This document shows, piece after piece, positions 24,054 to 34,597 of a stretch of DNA of 64,000 nt. The stretch comes from Limonium bicolor (Eukaryota > Streptophyta > Magnoliopsida > Caryophyllales > Plumbaginaceae): NCBI GenBank assembly GCA_023374045.1, contig CM041777.1:479671594-479735593 (forward strand), given 5' to 3'. The notes under the pieces are model-generated. The model ran no database searches. It was given only the letters and a program-made list of their open reading frames with translations, and was not told the origin of the DNA. The position numbers and the translations under genes were made by a program. Positions within the stretch are counted from its first letter, which is position 1. Every line of letters begins with the position of its first letter.

Positions 24054-24159
24054 GGCGTTGTTTCACCCCTCGTTGTAATTAGAGTTCCGCTGCGTGAGTA
24101 GGAGTAATTAGTAACAGCTAAGAGTAATGACGAGATTAACGGTTGGGGTGTTACAAAAA

Positions 24160-24187
24160 TGGTATCAGAGCGAAGTATCGCTCTGAT
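24160..24187 (+). other. Primer-binding site (tRNA-iMet) within a hairpin, element C
   Basis: TGGTATCAGAGC at 24160-24171, four bases after the LTR end, is the standard plant site complementary to the initiator tRNA-Met 3' end. ATCAGAGCG (24164-24172) pairs perfectly with CGCTCTGAT (24179-24187) across a 6-base loop, so most of the site can fold into a hairpin. Confidence 0.85.
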
Positions 24188-25072
24188 GACTGGAAATACC
24201 GAGCTTAGGAATACCGAGTTAGGAATTAGAGACTTAGGGCTATGGGTTGAGTGGTAGCGTGAGAAATGCGCTAGATAGGAACTTCCAGTATGTTCTGGAT
24301 ACCTACAATACCAGACCCCCTCCACAACCCCCGCATTAAAAGCTTGGGAAAGAACGCCAGAGAGACGGGGAAACCCAATCTGGCAGTTATTTAATATTTC
24401 AATGAACTAGAACCTGTCATGCGGTAAATCCCGAGAACCGGAAATCCCGGAGACGGATCCCGCTGAATGACAAACTGCACAATGACGAGAGGTCGAGAAA
24501 TCCTAATCCAAGGAGACCGAAATCTGTGGCAACTTGGGGCGACATGCTTAGCAGTCGCGAGAACCTAGCTGGCCGAGCAGCAGCAAGAAGAAAGCACCAA
24601 CCGTGCAACAAGGCGGACACATGAGAAATAACGAGAACCGACACATGTCTACGGACCGCCATGATATAATACCAATGGTAACTAACCGACTGAGAACTAG
24701 TCAAGTAGATACACCCACCCTGCCACACCCGAAAGTTTCAATACTTACTGATATAGCTTAGACAGCTACGAGCATAACTACGGATATACCCGAATAGGAC
24801 TACAAAGTAGTGCCTACGTGAGTTAAACCTCGGTAACCACAGTAAAGACGTGGGAACGAGCAACGAGGTAAAGCATAGAATTAAAGTAATTAAGGAACTC
24901 CGAGAGTGGAGGAGCACCTAAATGAATGACAGTCATGTCAGGAGGAATGAGAAGCTGCTCTAAGGAGCAGTTATCCAATTAAAGGATTAAGGAAGAGCCG
25001 TCAAGGCTACCAGATACAATGTGAACAATACCGTGACCGGTATGAGTTAACCTAAAAAACCGCCTGTACTGC

Positions 25073-25149
25073 GCACTTGCCACGGCAAGTGCAGTAAAAA
25101 CGGACTATTAAGAGGAGCTTTGGCAAGCGACAAGTACTTAGCAAAGTAC
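25073..25149 (+). other. Two conserved hairpins in C internal region
   Basis: GCACTTGCC-AC-GGCAAGTGC (25073-25092) is a perfect 9-bp hairpin. GTACTT-AGCA-AAGTAC (25134-25149) is a perfect 6-bp hairpin. Both recur in A at 38309-38328 (GCACTTGCCATGGCAAGTGC) and 38371-38386, although the sequence between has diverged. Confidence 0.65.
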
Positions 25150-26972
25150 CAGGATGGCGAATGAAGCCAATATAGCAACTCAACCTTAAAAATTCTGAAA
25201 TGAAACCTTGGAAAGGCCTAAAGGCCTGACCACTGTATAAAGAATACCGGCCAGCAAGAAGCTGGACTGGGTAAGAATCAGCTGGCATTGAAATGTCATG
25301 AGGAGCTTGCTTTTAAAACTCGAATTTTCTTTCAAACATAAATTTTCTAAAAACCCCCGAGTTTTTAAACCAAACCAGAGAGCCATGGTAAATCATCATA
25401 GGACGATACAAGAGGAGTTGGCAACAGAATACTTCACTTAGGCGTGACCGACACTACAAGTGTACACAAAGGAGACATGGAACGACCGCACTCCAAAGGA
25501 GCTTGCGGGCCTGACAGACCAATTATGAGTTAGTTGGGTAAGTGGTAACGTATCAACAAGATACTCCATGTATGTATACTAGTAGAGTACGGTACACGGG
25601 AAGTAGCCCACTCCATACTACGGACGAAAGAGCCAATCCAAACCAAGACAGTTGGACACCTTGAATGATCGAAGAACATAAGGACGCTTACCAAGATAAA
25701 GGAGTCTAGAATCCAGTAGGATGATGGAGCTAAGAACATAACGTTAAGAAGTGCGAGAAGCACAGAGTATTAAGCACAGACATTGGATATGTCTCCGGAA
25801 ATACTTAATAACTGGAATATATACCAGTGTAAGCAATAAGATGAATGCCTTAATTGATCATATCAATGTTTGATAAACGGGATAGAATTCCCACAGTATA
25901 TCTCACTAAGAGAATAACGACCTAATTAAGTAGGTAAAGGAAAAGTATTAATACTCTACCCAATAACGGGAGACATTACAACCCTAAACGGGATAGTTTG
26001 AATTAGACATAGCCGCAAGGCAAAGTCACAACTGAACGTAACCATGAGTACAAGCCAGATGTAATGGCATTACTCAGTAACACCCAGGAGCAATCCGAGA
26101 AGGGTGCCGGAGTCAACAGTAGTTGAACGAAATATCGTGTTGAGAACACAAGTGTTTAAGCAAACACTCGGGTAGAACCCGAAGGGATCCCACGGTACAC
26201 GGGATACCCTAGATTGCCGGAGGGCATCAACAAATATCAAGTTACTTAAGGGCCTTCCATGTATGGAAGAGTGTTGAGACAACCTTATCGAAAAACCCAG
26301 TAATACCTCCAAACCATTTAATGGTATACGGAGAAGCAAAAACTATATAAACAGCCGCATGGAGCACTCGGGGCGAGGTGGCTTGTAAGCCGGTAACTAA
26401 CTACAACTTGTAGATCTAAACGTTGTAAACCTATGCATAGAAGCATAAGAGAACAGTGGTGAATGAACCACTACCTTAGAGTGGGGATACCACTTGTGAT
26501 TATGGGGCCTATGGAGCGGCATTTGCGTGAATCCTCCAGAGAAAGGCTACCACCTAGGTATGAAATGTGAAACCGCTAGTTCGGTGTAGTAAAACTTGAG
26601 CATGTGTATATTGCCAAGGAGCATATGAACTATAGTAGTGTGTAAAGAGGAACCTTGATGGCAGTACAAAGGAAACCGATAGAGTAATCGGATGAGTAGT
26701 GAACACTGTATGTGTGCAATATGAACTGCAGAGTAAGCAGCGCAAGTGCGCAGAGAGATCTTAAGAATAGCGTATGTTGTTGAGCCAAGTGAATGGCAAG
26801 CCATCGTGTAAATGGCGAGAACACCCGGGCGGAAGCTAAAGTAGTAGCGGATGCCATAGAAATGAGAAAGAATATGGTACGCAGCAAGCAACCATTGTAA
26901 GAGTATAGCCAGTTCATGATATGAAGCTGATGAAGAAATGTGGTAAAGGAGACATGATCATTCCTATCCCAT

Positions 26973-27083
26973 GAGAGATTTACTGTCAAGGGTTTACGCT
27001 TCTGCACTCTGTATGACTGAGTGTTTTGGTATTGCACTTGTGCGGTAATGATCGAGTGGGAGAGTCAGGAATTGAGAAATGTC
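26973..27083 (+). other. Strongly conserved non-coding block (C)
   Basis: About 110 bases are close to identical to A 40310-40420, including a 40-base identical run from 27001 to 27040. The neighbouring sequence is much less alike. It contains CACTC...GAGTG arms and no open frame. It is not seen in G1 or G2. Confidence 0.6.
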
Positions 27084-27483
27084 AACGAAGCCTGTTGAGT
27101 GAGAATCTAAAGAGATAACCGTGCGGCCATTGGCCAAAGATGCACAAAGAACGTGGGCAGTAACCCACAGGACCCAGGATCGATATGTGGAAAAATGCAG
27201 AGTAGTATGAATGAAGAACTCTGGTACACAACCAAGAAACAAACATAATCCATGAGCCACTATAAAACGAGGAAGCACTACATGCTAAGTAGTAGCTTGA
27301 CCTCAACGACAACAAGTCGGGAAAAATAAGTGAATAACCACGAAGGTATACAGAGTTATACAAATAGATTTCCAGAGAGTTGGAGAGAAAATCTATAACT
27401 CATCGAATTCGCATACGGTAAGAGATACCAAGCGACGATTGATATACATTGAGAATACCAAAGAGCGAATTAAGCTCTAGTTA

Positions 27484-27513
27484 TCAGGTCACGCAGCAGA
27501 AGCTTGTGGACCG
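27484..27513 (+). other. Conserved block around CAGCAGAAGC (C)
   Basis: This is the C copy of the block described at 3407-3437. It reads GTCACGCAGCAGAAGCTTG and lies about 180 bases upstream of the internal purine tract. Confidence 0.55.
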
Positions 27514-27664
27514 TGATTCAGGGTTAAGTATATCTATATCATAAACCCCTTGAAGCCTTATAGGCTAGAACCGAACCCGGTTATGAGTTATTTAACCTCA
27601 TTGAAGTCAAAACACTTCATAATACTTGAATCAGTAAACCAATGTTCAGTGATAACATATGGTT

Positions 27665-27700
27665 GGTTACGCGGGCGTAACCCCTTTTAAGGGGGGTAGG
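27665..27700 (+). other. Hairpin plus internal purine tract (C)
   Basis: GGTTAC-GCGGGC-GTAACC (27665-27682) is followed by AAGGGGGGTAGG (27689-27700). Against G1 and G2, one A-T pair of the stem is replaced by G-C, so pairing is kept. The terminal purine tract lies 1.4 kb further on at 29117. Confidence 0.6.
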
Positions 27701-28285
27701 GCGAGAAACCGCTTAGAGTATGTTTTACGTATTGGTGCGTAAACTACTATGTGCATAGCACAAAAAGAAATTGTTTTGATGATTGGAACTCATGTTACAT
27801 AAACATGCCTACCCATTCATCGCGTAAGTATGAGTATTGTGCATGAGAGATGCAAGTAATGAGAATGTAATATTTATGAAAAGAGGAGTAGAGAGACTCC
27901 TAGGGAATGAGAATCCCTATAGTATATGTCTAGTGAGATTAGACATGAGATATGATGAGTATGAATCGGCATGAAACCGATGTGTAACCTAAGAGGAGTG
28001 AGTTCCCTAGGTGATTTTATTTGAGAATGATAGATGGAGTGAGTTCCATCCTTTGGAGTTGTATGTTATGTGTTTTAAATTGAGCAACAATTTGAGTAAA
28101 TGAAGCCATAAGTATGGAATACCTAGGTAAAGTAGTGAAGCAATGAGAATGACAAATGACCTAAGTACTAGGAACTAGAGATTAATTGAAACAGATTGTT
28201 TTATGAATACGACTAGAAAGAGTAAAAGATAGAAAACGAAAATGTTTGACTATCTGATTGTTTGAAACTGACGTGGGAGGTGGAA

Positions 28286-28363
28286 CTTGATCTGCTAGCG
28301 ATCAAGGGAAACCGAACACAAATTGGGGTGTAAGGATAGTTCAACTGATGCTGATCACATCAG
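28286..28363 (+). other. Two-hairpin cassette (C copy)
   Basis: Hairpin 1: CTTGATC, loop TGCTAGC, GATCAAG (28286-28306, perfect). Hairpin 2: CTGATG, loop CTGATCA, CATCAG (28345-28363, perfect). Loop lengths (7 bases) and the linker ACACAAATTGGGGTG match G1 and G2, while stem bases differ in pairs. Here the cassette lies downstream of the internal purine tract; in G1 and G2 it lies upstream. Confidence 0.65.
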
Positions 28364-29116
28364 GGTTGGATGATTCTTGAAGCTCCCTATAGTGGTCACA
28401 AGTAATCACGCTAAGAAAGATACAGCTACCATAAATCTGATTTGGAGTTGTGTGATGTTTTAAAAAGAATTTTCAAACAGATTTTGAAAAAGAATTTCCT
28501 TCAAGTATGAAGATGGAAATGAAACTGGTTTTGAAACCGCTATCACCCGCCGATGGCTGAGCCTTAAGTCTTGATGACCGGTAGAACGGTGGGCGTGTAT
28601 TAGTTTTGAAACCATTGCACCGTACGTGCGGCGGTCCTAAGTGACCGGTTGGGGCGGTGTCAGTGTGATTTTTCCAAAGGCAGCGGGACGGGGAGAGTAC
28701 CCTGAGATGTTCCTGTGTTGAGTGAGTCAACCAGAGTGCCTGAGGTTATGTATATGTGTAACGTTTTGATCAGAACCGAAGGGACCGTGGGCCAGAGAGA
28801 GTAAGTGCCCATTTGTCATGAAACGGCCGTGAACCAGAAAGAGTAAGTGTTCAACGTGACCGGTACCTGAGGGATCAGTAGTATATCACTCAATGGATTC
28901 GAGGACTGTAGTGCCTTCTTGTCTTCGGACCGAATCCATGGAGAGAGTAAAAGAGTATTTTTGATTGCTATACATGCTGTGATTTGTGTGTAGTATGTGT
29001 AGTATGTAATGTGACTGACTTGTGGAGTCTGTAAGGTGATACATGTATTATAACCTTGGCATAGAGTGCCCATAAGAGTAACCATTTAGATCCCCAACTT
29101 TGAGGACAAAGTTCCT

Positions 29117-29129
29117 AAGGGGGGTAGAT
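29117..29129 (+). other. Terminal polypurine tract of element C
   Basis: AAGGGGGGTAGAT precedes the 3' LTR start TTTAATACCCC. It is the expected plus-strand primer. Confidence 0.8.
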
Positions 29130-31289
29130 TTTAATACCCCGGACCTAATAATGGTGATTAAATTACTCTAATATGATTATTAAGGGCCTAATGGTGCCTA
29201 AAGAGTATTGGTAAAAAGAATAAAACCAAAAGAAAAGAGAAAACGCTTGAAAAGCGAAAAACGCTAAAATGCGCGTTAAACGAGTATAAGATATATGATC
29301 TCGAGAGGGTCCGAGATGGATTCCTAGGGCTTAGTTAGGCCTAATAAGTATACGGGAATGATTCCCGAAGAAAACGGATCCAAATAATGGATTAAAACGC
29401 TAACGGAGTTTAAAGCAGTTTTTCGGGAACCCGAAAACGTGACTTTAAGTGGTCAAACGGACCCATAAAAATTATAGTTAATTAAATAACTATAATTAAG
29501 TATTAATGGAAGCTTAATAACCATTAAAAATAAAGAAACGAGAAAAAATCCGAAAAACGGGCCCGGTTAGTGAATAGTGCCGAACCGGGTAAAATAACGA
29601 ACGTTTCTGTAAGAAAACGAAAAAAACGCTCCAGCTTACTAATATAGTGGGGGCCGGTTTTATTAAATAAGAAGCCTCCCCCCTCCCTTGTTAATTAGTT
29701 AGGAAATAAAGGAAGAAAAGAAAAGTGAAAGTAATAAAGGGGAATAGTAAAAAGTAATTTACTTACTCTCTCACCTCTTCTTTTCTCCTCACTCACGATC
29801 TCCCTCCTTCCAAATCGAGCTCCTCCTTCCTTGCCTCTGTAAATGGCGATTTCAAAGAGCAAGCAATAGCCATCTTCTTCCTCCTCTCATTCACTCATTT
29901 CTCCACCAAATCACACAAAAATTATACCGCTAGATTCGTATCGGCGAGAGCTTCGATTTCCACCCAGCAAAGTCTTGATTCCTCCACCTTCATCTCCATT
30001 GACGTTGGAGCTTTTGAAGTTTGAAGAGTTGGTTTCAACCCTTCTTCCCTTCCTTAATGCCTTAAGGTATTAATAAGTAAGTGTTTGGACCATTTCAAGC
30101 TTGTTCTTACATTTTGGGAAAAATCCTCCACGTTGAAAATTTTCCCCATTTCAGCCGATGGCACCTTGCTCTTGTGGGCTGTTGGAAACTCCTTCAATTG
30201 ATTGCCAAGCTAACCTCTTGGACTTTCTAAGGTAATATCTAAGCTAGAGCCTAAAAACTAGTTCTTGAAGTACTAGTTTTTGTGTGGGAAAAATTTAATT
30301 AATAAGCTCAATATATGTGTATGGGGATATGATTGTAGATGGCAATCTTGACCCCTTGTGTGTTGTGAAACCGAGAGAGAAAGAGGGAACAAGACAAAGA
30401 GGAAGAAGAGAGGTGAAAACCGAAAACAAATGAGGTAAAGAGCTTACCTTGTGTTAGATTTATTTGGCTTGTGAAACTGATTTTAGAGTTGAATTAATGC
30501 TCTTGAATGGGTGTAGTTATGATACTACAATGATGTTAGTTGAAAGGGGAGTGTTTTAATGAGGTTTAAGTGTGTAAACAAACCTAGAAGCCAAGTTAGT
30601 GTATATATGTAAACAAGAGGGAAATTTGGTGTATTGTAGTTGTTGTGTATCATTAAACAGGAATGAAGAAGTGTTTATGAGCTGTTTTATGTGTGGTGAA
30701 TATGCTTGAGAAGTAGGCAAGTGCTGTCAAAATTTCCTTGGAGATTATGAACTTGGGTGTTCCATTATAAGGAAGAAACTAGTTGGTTTAAGAAGTGTTA
30801 GGTGAGTGATTAATGGTTTGAAAACCAAACCAAGAAGAAGAATGTGTTAGCAGTGAGGATCATGTCATTTGGGTGCTGGTAATGGCATTAATGAATGAAG
30901 TATTGAATGGGGGGAGGCAACACCAAAATCTGTTACAAGAGTATTAGAAAACAAAGGAGATTTAAGGCTTTAAGAGTGAGTTTTGGAACTTGGAATGAGG
31001 TGTGCATTATCTTGGAAGTTTGGGTTGGTCAAATTAAGAGAAAACAAGATGCAAGTGCCAAGAGAAGTTTGAGAATGCACAAGTGTGCATTAGTGCTAAA
31101 GGAGAATGCAAAATTGTGATTTTGGGCAAGAATTTGAGTAAGGGTTTAACCCATGATTTGAAGGGGTTTAGAGCATGATTAATGGTGATTAAACATGTAG
31201 AAATCTTGTGGAAAGATTAGGGAAAGATTGAGTGTGGATTAAGGGTTGAAATGGGGGTGAAAAATAATGTCTGTTTCAGGTTGTAGCAG

Positions 31290-31472
31290 GGTCCGGGACC
31301 TAGTCCATGGACAAGGACCCGGACCACCCCCTATTTCTATGCCGAGAACACACCCCCTGCTTTGGTCCGGGACTATACCCCAGGACAAGGTCCCGGACCA
31401 GGTGTTGTTTTTCACCCGAGAGTTATTTAATGAGTTGGTCCGGGACTTAGGGTATGGACCAAGTCCCGGACC
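31290..31472 (+). repeat. Three 36-nt palindromes (C 3' LTR)
   Basis: This is the same triple GGTCCGGGAC/GTCCCGGACC array as at 21916-22098, with only small indels in the spacers. Confidence 0.85.
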
Positions 31473-32731
31473 ACCCCCAGAAACCTACAGAGAGTGTTTT
31501 AAAGGGTTTAAATGATGGGGGTTTGAATGTTAATGATGTTATAAGTTGTTAAGGCCTTGTTTGGTGACATGTAAAGGCCCTAGGAAGTGTAAGAAAGTGT
31601 TAGAAGTGTTTGAGAAGTGAGAACTCAAATGAACAAGAGTGAAACCAAGATAACGGGATAACGGGGTAACTACGGGAATAACATTTAATTATGTTCCGTA
31701 TGATCTTAGTATTAATAATAATGTTTGAAACATTATCAGAGAGTCGTGCGTGACCCGAGCATGGTGAGATGCCACGGTAAAAGTAAAAACCCCGGTGAAA
31801 GGTATGATTTTCTCATGCCCCGTATGCTAACCGAGTTACTCTGATTTGTGTGTTTGTGTGCCGGCTTAATCAAGACTAAAGCATGAAAATAATCCCTTGT
31901 TTGATTATGAATGTCTTGTTGTATGTTTGAATGAACTAACATACTTGTATGCCGGTGTGGTCTAACATAGTGTAAAGACCGACTCATAGTGAGTAACGTT
32001 CGGCTAGAGATCCGTAGAACGGAACGATGCGTATGATAACGAAAATATGCAAACACACACAAGCTATCGATTAAAGTATAACGATAACGCAAACATATGA
32101 ACTCCCTAGAACGTGAGGAGATGTACGGGTTGAGTAAATACCCGATAGCGGTTAGAAAACCTTACTGAAACAATCCACGAAATAAATATGAGTGGAGAGA
32201 TAAATGAACCTCCATCGAGAGGATTGAAGTTAATCCAATAATGTAAACATATAAGAAAGGTAAAAGAGACCTAAGGGACTATGTGACTCCCTTGAGATAC
32301 GGTCGACCTCTTATATGAGGATTTTACCCGGTATAAGAAAATATCCGAATGTATAAGCATATGATTGTGAGGGTAACCCTTAAACCTAAGCTTACCCGAA
32401 TTTAAGGAGAGTTCCCAAAGTCATCAGAAACATCGAGAATGATGCTTCTAAACTAATATATATGATATTATTATTATAACTCCGAGAGAGGAGTGTATGG
32501 GAATGAGAGTAGTCCGAGAGTAGTCGGACCTAAGTAAAAGAGATAGGAACTAAGAGAGAGTTCTGTGAGCTAGTTGAACCTTCCCACCATGCTAGACCCA
32601 GAGTAGGGTCGAAACCGGGGAAGTAAGACTATGCTAGAAAGCCATGAGTTTTGGCTTAAGTATGTATAAGAGTAACAAGCGTGTCGTAGGAGACCTGTAG
32701 TGTCTCGAGAATCTACAAGAGCTTGAGTATG

Positions 32732-32900
32732 AATAACCCAAGAGTGTGGGTGAGATAATGAGTATAAATAACCCGAGAGAAAGGGGTGAGTATATGTACG
32801 AGTAACCCGAGAGAATGGGTAAGTATAAGAATGAGTAGCCCAAGAGAATGGGTGTGTATACGAATAAGAAACCCGAGAGAGCGGGTGAGGTATTGAATAA
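32732..32900 (+). repeat. Five-unit ~33-bp hairpin repeat (C 3' LTR)
   Basis: It is the partner of 23357-23525, with the same five units and only minor changes. Confidence 0.75.
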
Positions 32901-33536
32901 GTAAACAAGGCATAGTGAGGAATAACCCTCAATGCCTAAGAGTAACCAGTTACCACTAACAACATTGTTATGTTAGTTAGGAATCGTGTTCCGTGATTGG
33001 ATGTAGATTCCTTGTGTGATATACATATATATTGTATTGCCATGATGCATGTTGTTTGATTAAAATGAATTCCATGTATATCCGACCCAAAGTAGTCGGC
33101 GTACCGCGGTTAGCACGCGGTATATGCAAATTTCATGCGCAGCGAAAGCTGACCCCCTAGGGGGAACGTTTTTAGTGTGCAGGTACTTGAAGCTGACCAC
33201 CGTTCGAGAGAGTAGGACGGGGACTGCTGTGAGCATGGGTAGTTAGATTGTAATTACTTATGCGTTTGAATGAGGTGTAAGTCCGAGTATGTTATCGGCA
33301 TCCGTATATTGAAGACTCGGTATAGTAGAGATATGAATTGAGTAATGTATTTGTATGAAGTACTCGGTTGTTCCAGTTCATCAGACCGTTACGGTATGTA
33401 AGAAAGGCCTGGTTAGCCACATGGGTGGCTAACGGCGTTGTTTCACCCCTCGTTGTAATTAGAGTTCCGCTGCGTGAGTAGGAGTAATTAGTAACAGCTA
33501 AGAGGTAATGACGAGATTAACGGTTGGGGTGTTACA

Positions 33537-34592
33537 AAAATGTCTGGATAAATTTCCAACGAACTACAGATGGTTCGTCGGTCGGAGACTCTACCGCTGG
33601 AGTGGCTACTGCCGTGGGTGACCCGCCATAGGAGATGGGTAACTTAGAGACACATCGTTCTAACGAGACGTTGTCGTTAAGCATGACCGAACAATTACAA
33701 ACGACTATATTAGCTCATACATTAGGCGAACACTATTTGGGCTTGTATGCCAAAGACGGGAAATTATACTTGTTTATAATTCTCGTTGCTTCGCCTTGTT
33801 GCTCAGTGGTTATGCTTTGTAATTATGTGTGGTATGTTGTTGGATTTATTTGAACGAGCCATTGTGCTCGTATTGTGTTGTGAATTGATTGAGTCGAGTC
33901 GCTGTGCTCGTGAGTGGATTATTGTGGATTATTTGGTCGAGTGAGTCGCCGTACTCAGTTATGAACTATCAAGTGTTTGTTGAAACAGAGTCCTTGTACT
34001 TATATAAGCGTTGTAACGTATTCAGTGGTTTATTACGATTCGATGTGTGAAGCCGGGGGCTTGTTTGCTAATTGAGTTTATTGCAATATATATTGTTGCT
34101 TTACAGTTTTTTATATTAAACTACTTGCATGAAAATGAATTGCATGCTCTCGACCAATTAACTGAGGGTCCGAGGGGGCATGACAGTCATGTAGTAACAT
34201 ACTCAGCAGGGGCTGATTCCATACCACAACAACCATTTTTGCAGGTATGCAGCTTCCGGTGTCGGCAAAGAGAGGGACGCGCTGGGTAGTTTAGTTACAG
34301 TTGTTTTAATATGCACTGTTGCATTTGATTCGAACTTAGAAACATGTATACGATTGGGATACTTAGAATGCTCACTGTGAATGTATTTTATATATTGGCT
34401 TGGGAAGGTTAGATCTATCTCTTGTTGTCACTGTGGGAAATTGTTTCGTATTTATGGATATATTAGTAAGCACGTTATTACTCGTATGGGCGAGTGAAAA
34501 CGGTGACACCAGTAGTTCAATTGTTGAGATTAGCGCTACGATTACCGTGTTAAGTAAGATGATTAGGAGCCGATTAGAGTAGGGGTGTTACA
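33537..34592 (+). mobile_element. Solo LTR B, right part
   Basis: It is the continuation of 15622-19753 after element C. It contains ACTCAGC and a TTTTTGCAG|GT splice-acceptor-like site (34236-34246), as in the other LTRs, and ends AGGGGTGTTACA. Small frames here (66-80 codons) show no domain. Confidence 0.8.
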
Positions 34593-34597
34593 ATTTT
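34593..34597 (+). repeat. Target-site duplication ATTTT (right), solo LTR B
   Basis: It is the partner of 15617-15621. Sequence after it resumes LTR A. Confidence 0.85.

Larger units (their letters stand above)
19754..24155 (+). mobile_element. Element C 5' LTR (about 4.40 kb)
   Basis: It starts TTTAATACCCCGGACC (not the TG seen in the sister families) and ends GGTTGGGGTGTTACA, followed by the primer site. It is nearly identical to 29130-33536, with only scattered substitutions and small indels seen by eye, so the insertion is fairly recent. It contains a triple 36-nt palindrome, a five-unit hairpin repeat and conserved 3' hairpins. No 5-bp target duplication is evident (GTAAG on the left, AAAAT on the right). 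Confidence 0.9.
24156..29129 (+). mobile_element. Element C internal region, non-coding
   Basis: About 5 kb between primer site and purine tract has no gag or pol frame on either strand; antisense frames reach only about 137 codons and show no domain. It aligns with the internal region of A (37474-40914) in order. It shares short modules with G1 and G2: the primer-site hairpin, the CAGCAGAAGC block, the hairpin with an internal purine tract and the two-hairpin cassette. It is a complete non-autonomous element that must use enzymes from elsewhere. Confidence 0.85.
29130..33536 (+). mobile_element. Element C 3' LTR (about 4.41 kb)
   Basis: It is a near-identical copy of 19754-24155, starting TTTAATACCCCGG and ending GGTTGGGGTGTTACA. 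After it the sequence returns to solo LTR B (AAAATGTCTGG...). It carries the triple palindrome at 31290-31472, the five-unit repeat at 32732-32900, the CAG|GT site near 33182 and the LTR-end hairpin at 33412-33433. Confidence 0.9.

Noticed and set aside
23912..24325. Antisense frame of 137 codons in the C LTR end and leader
   Set aside because: It crosses the LTR end and primer site, has no domain and low-complexity composition; a chance frame.
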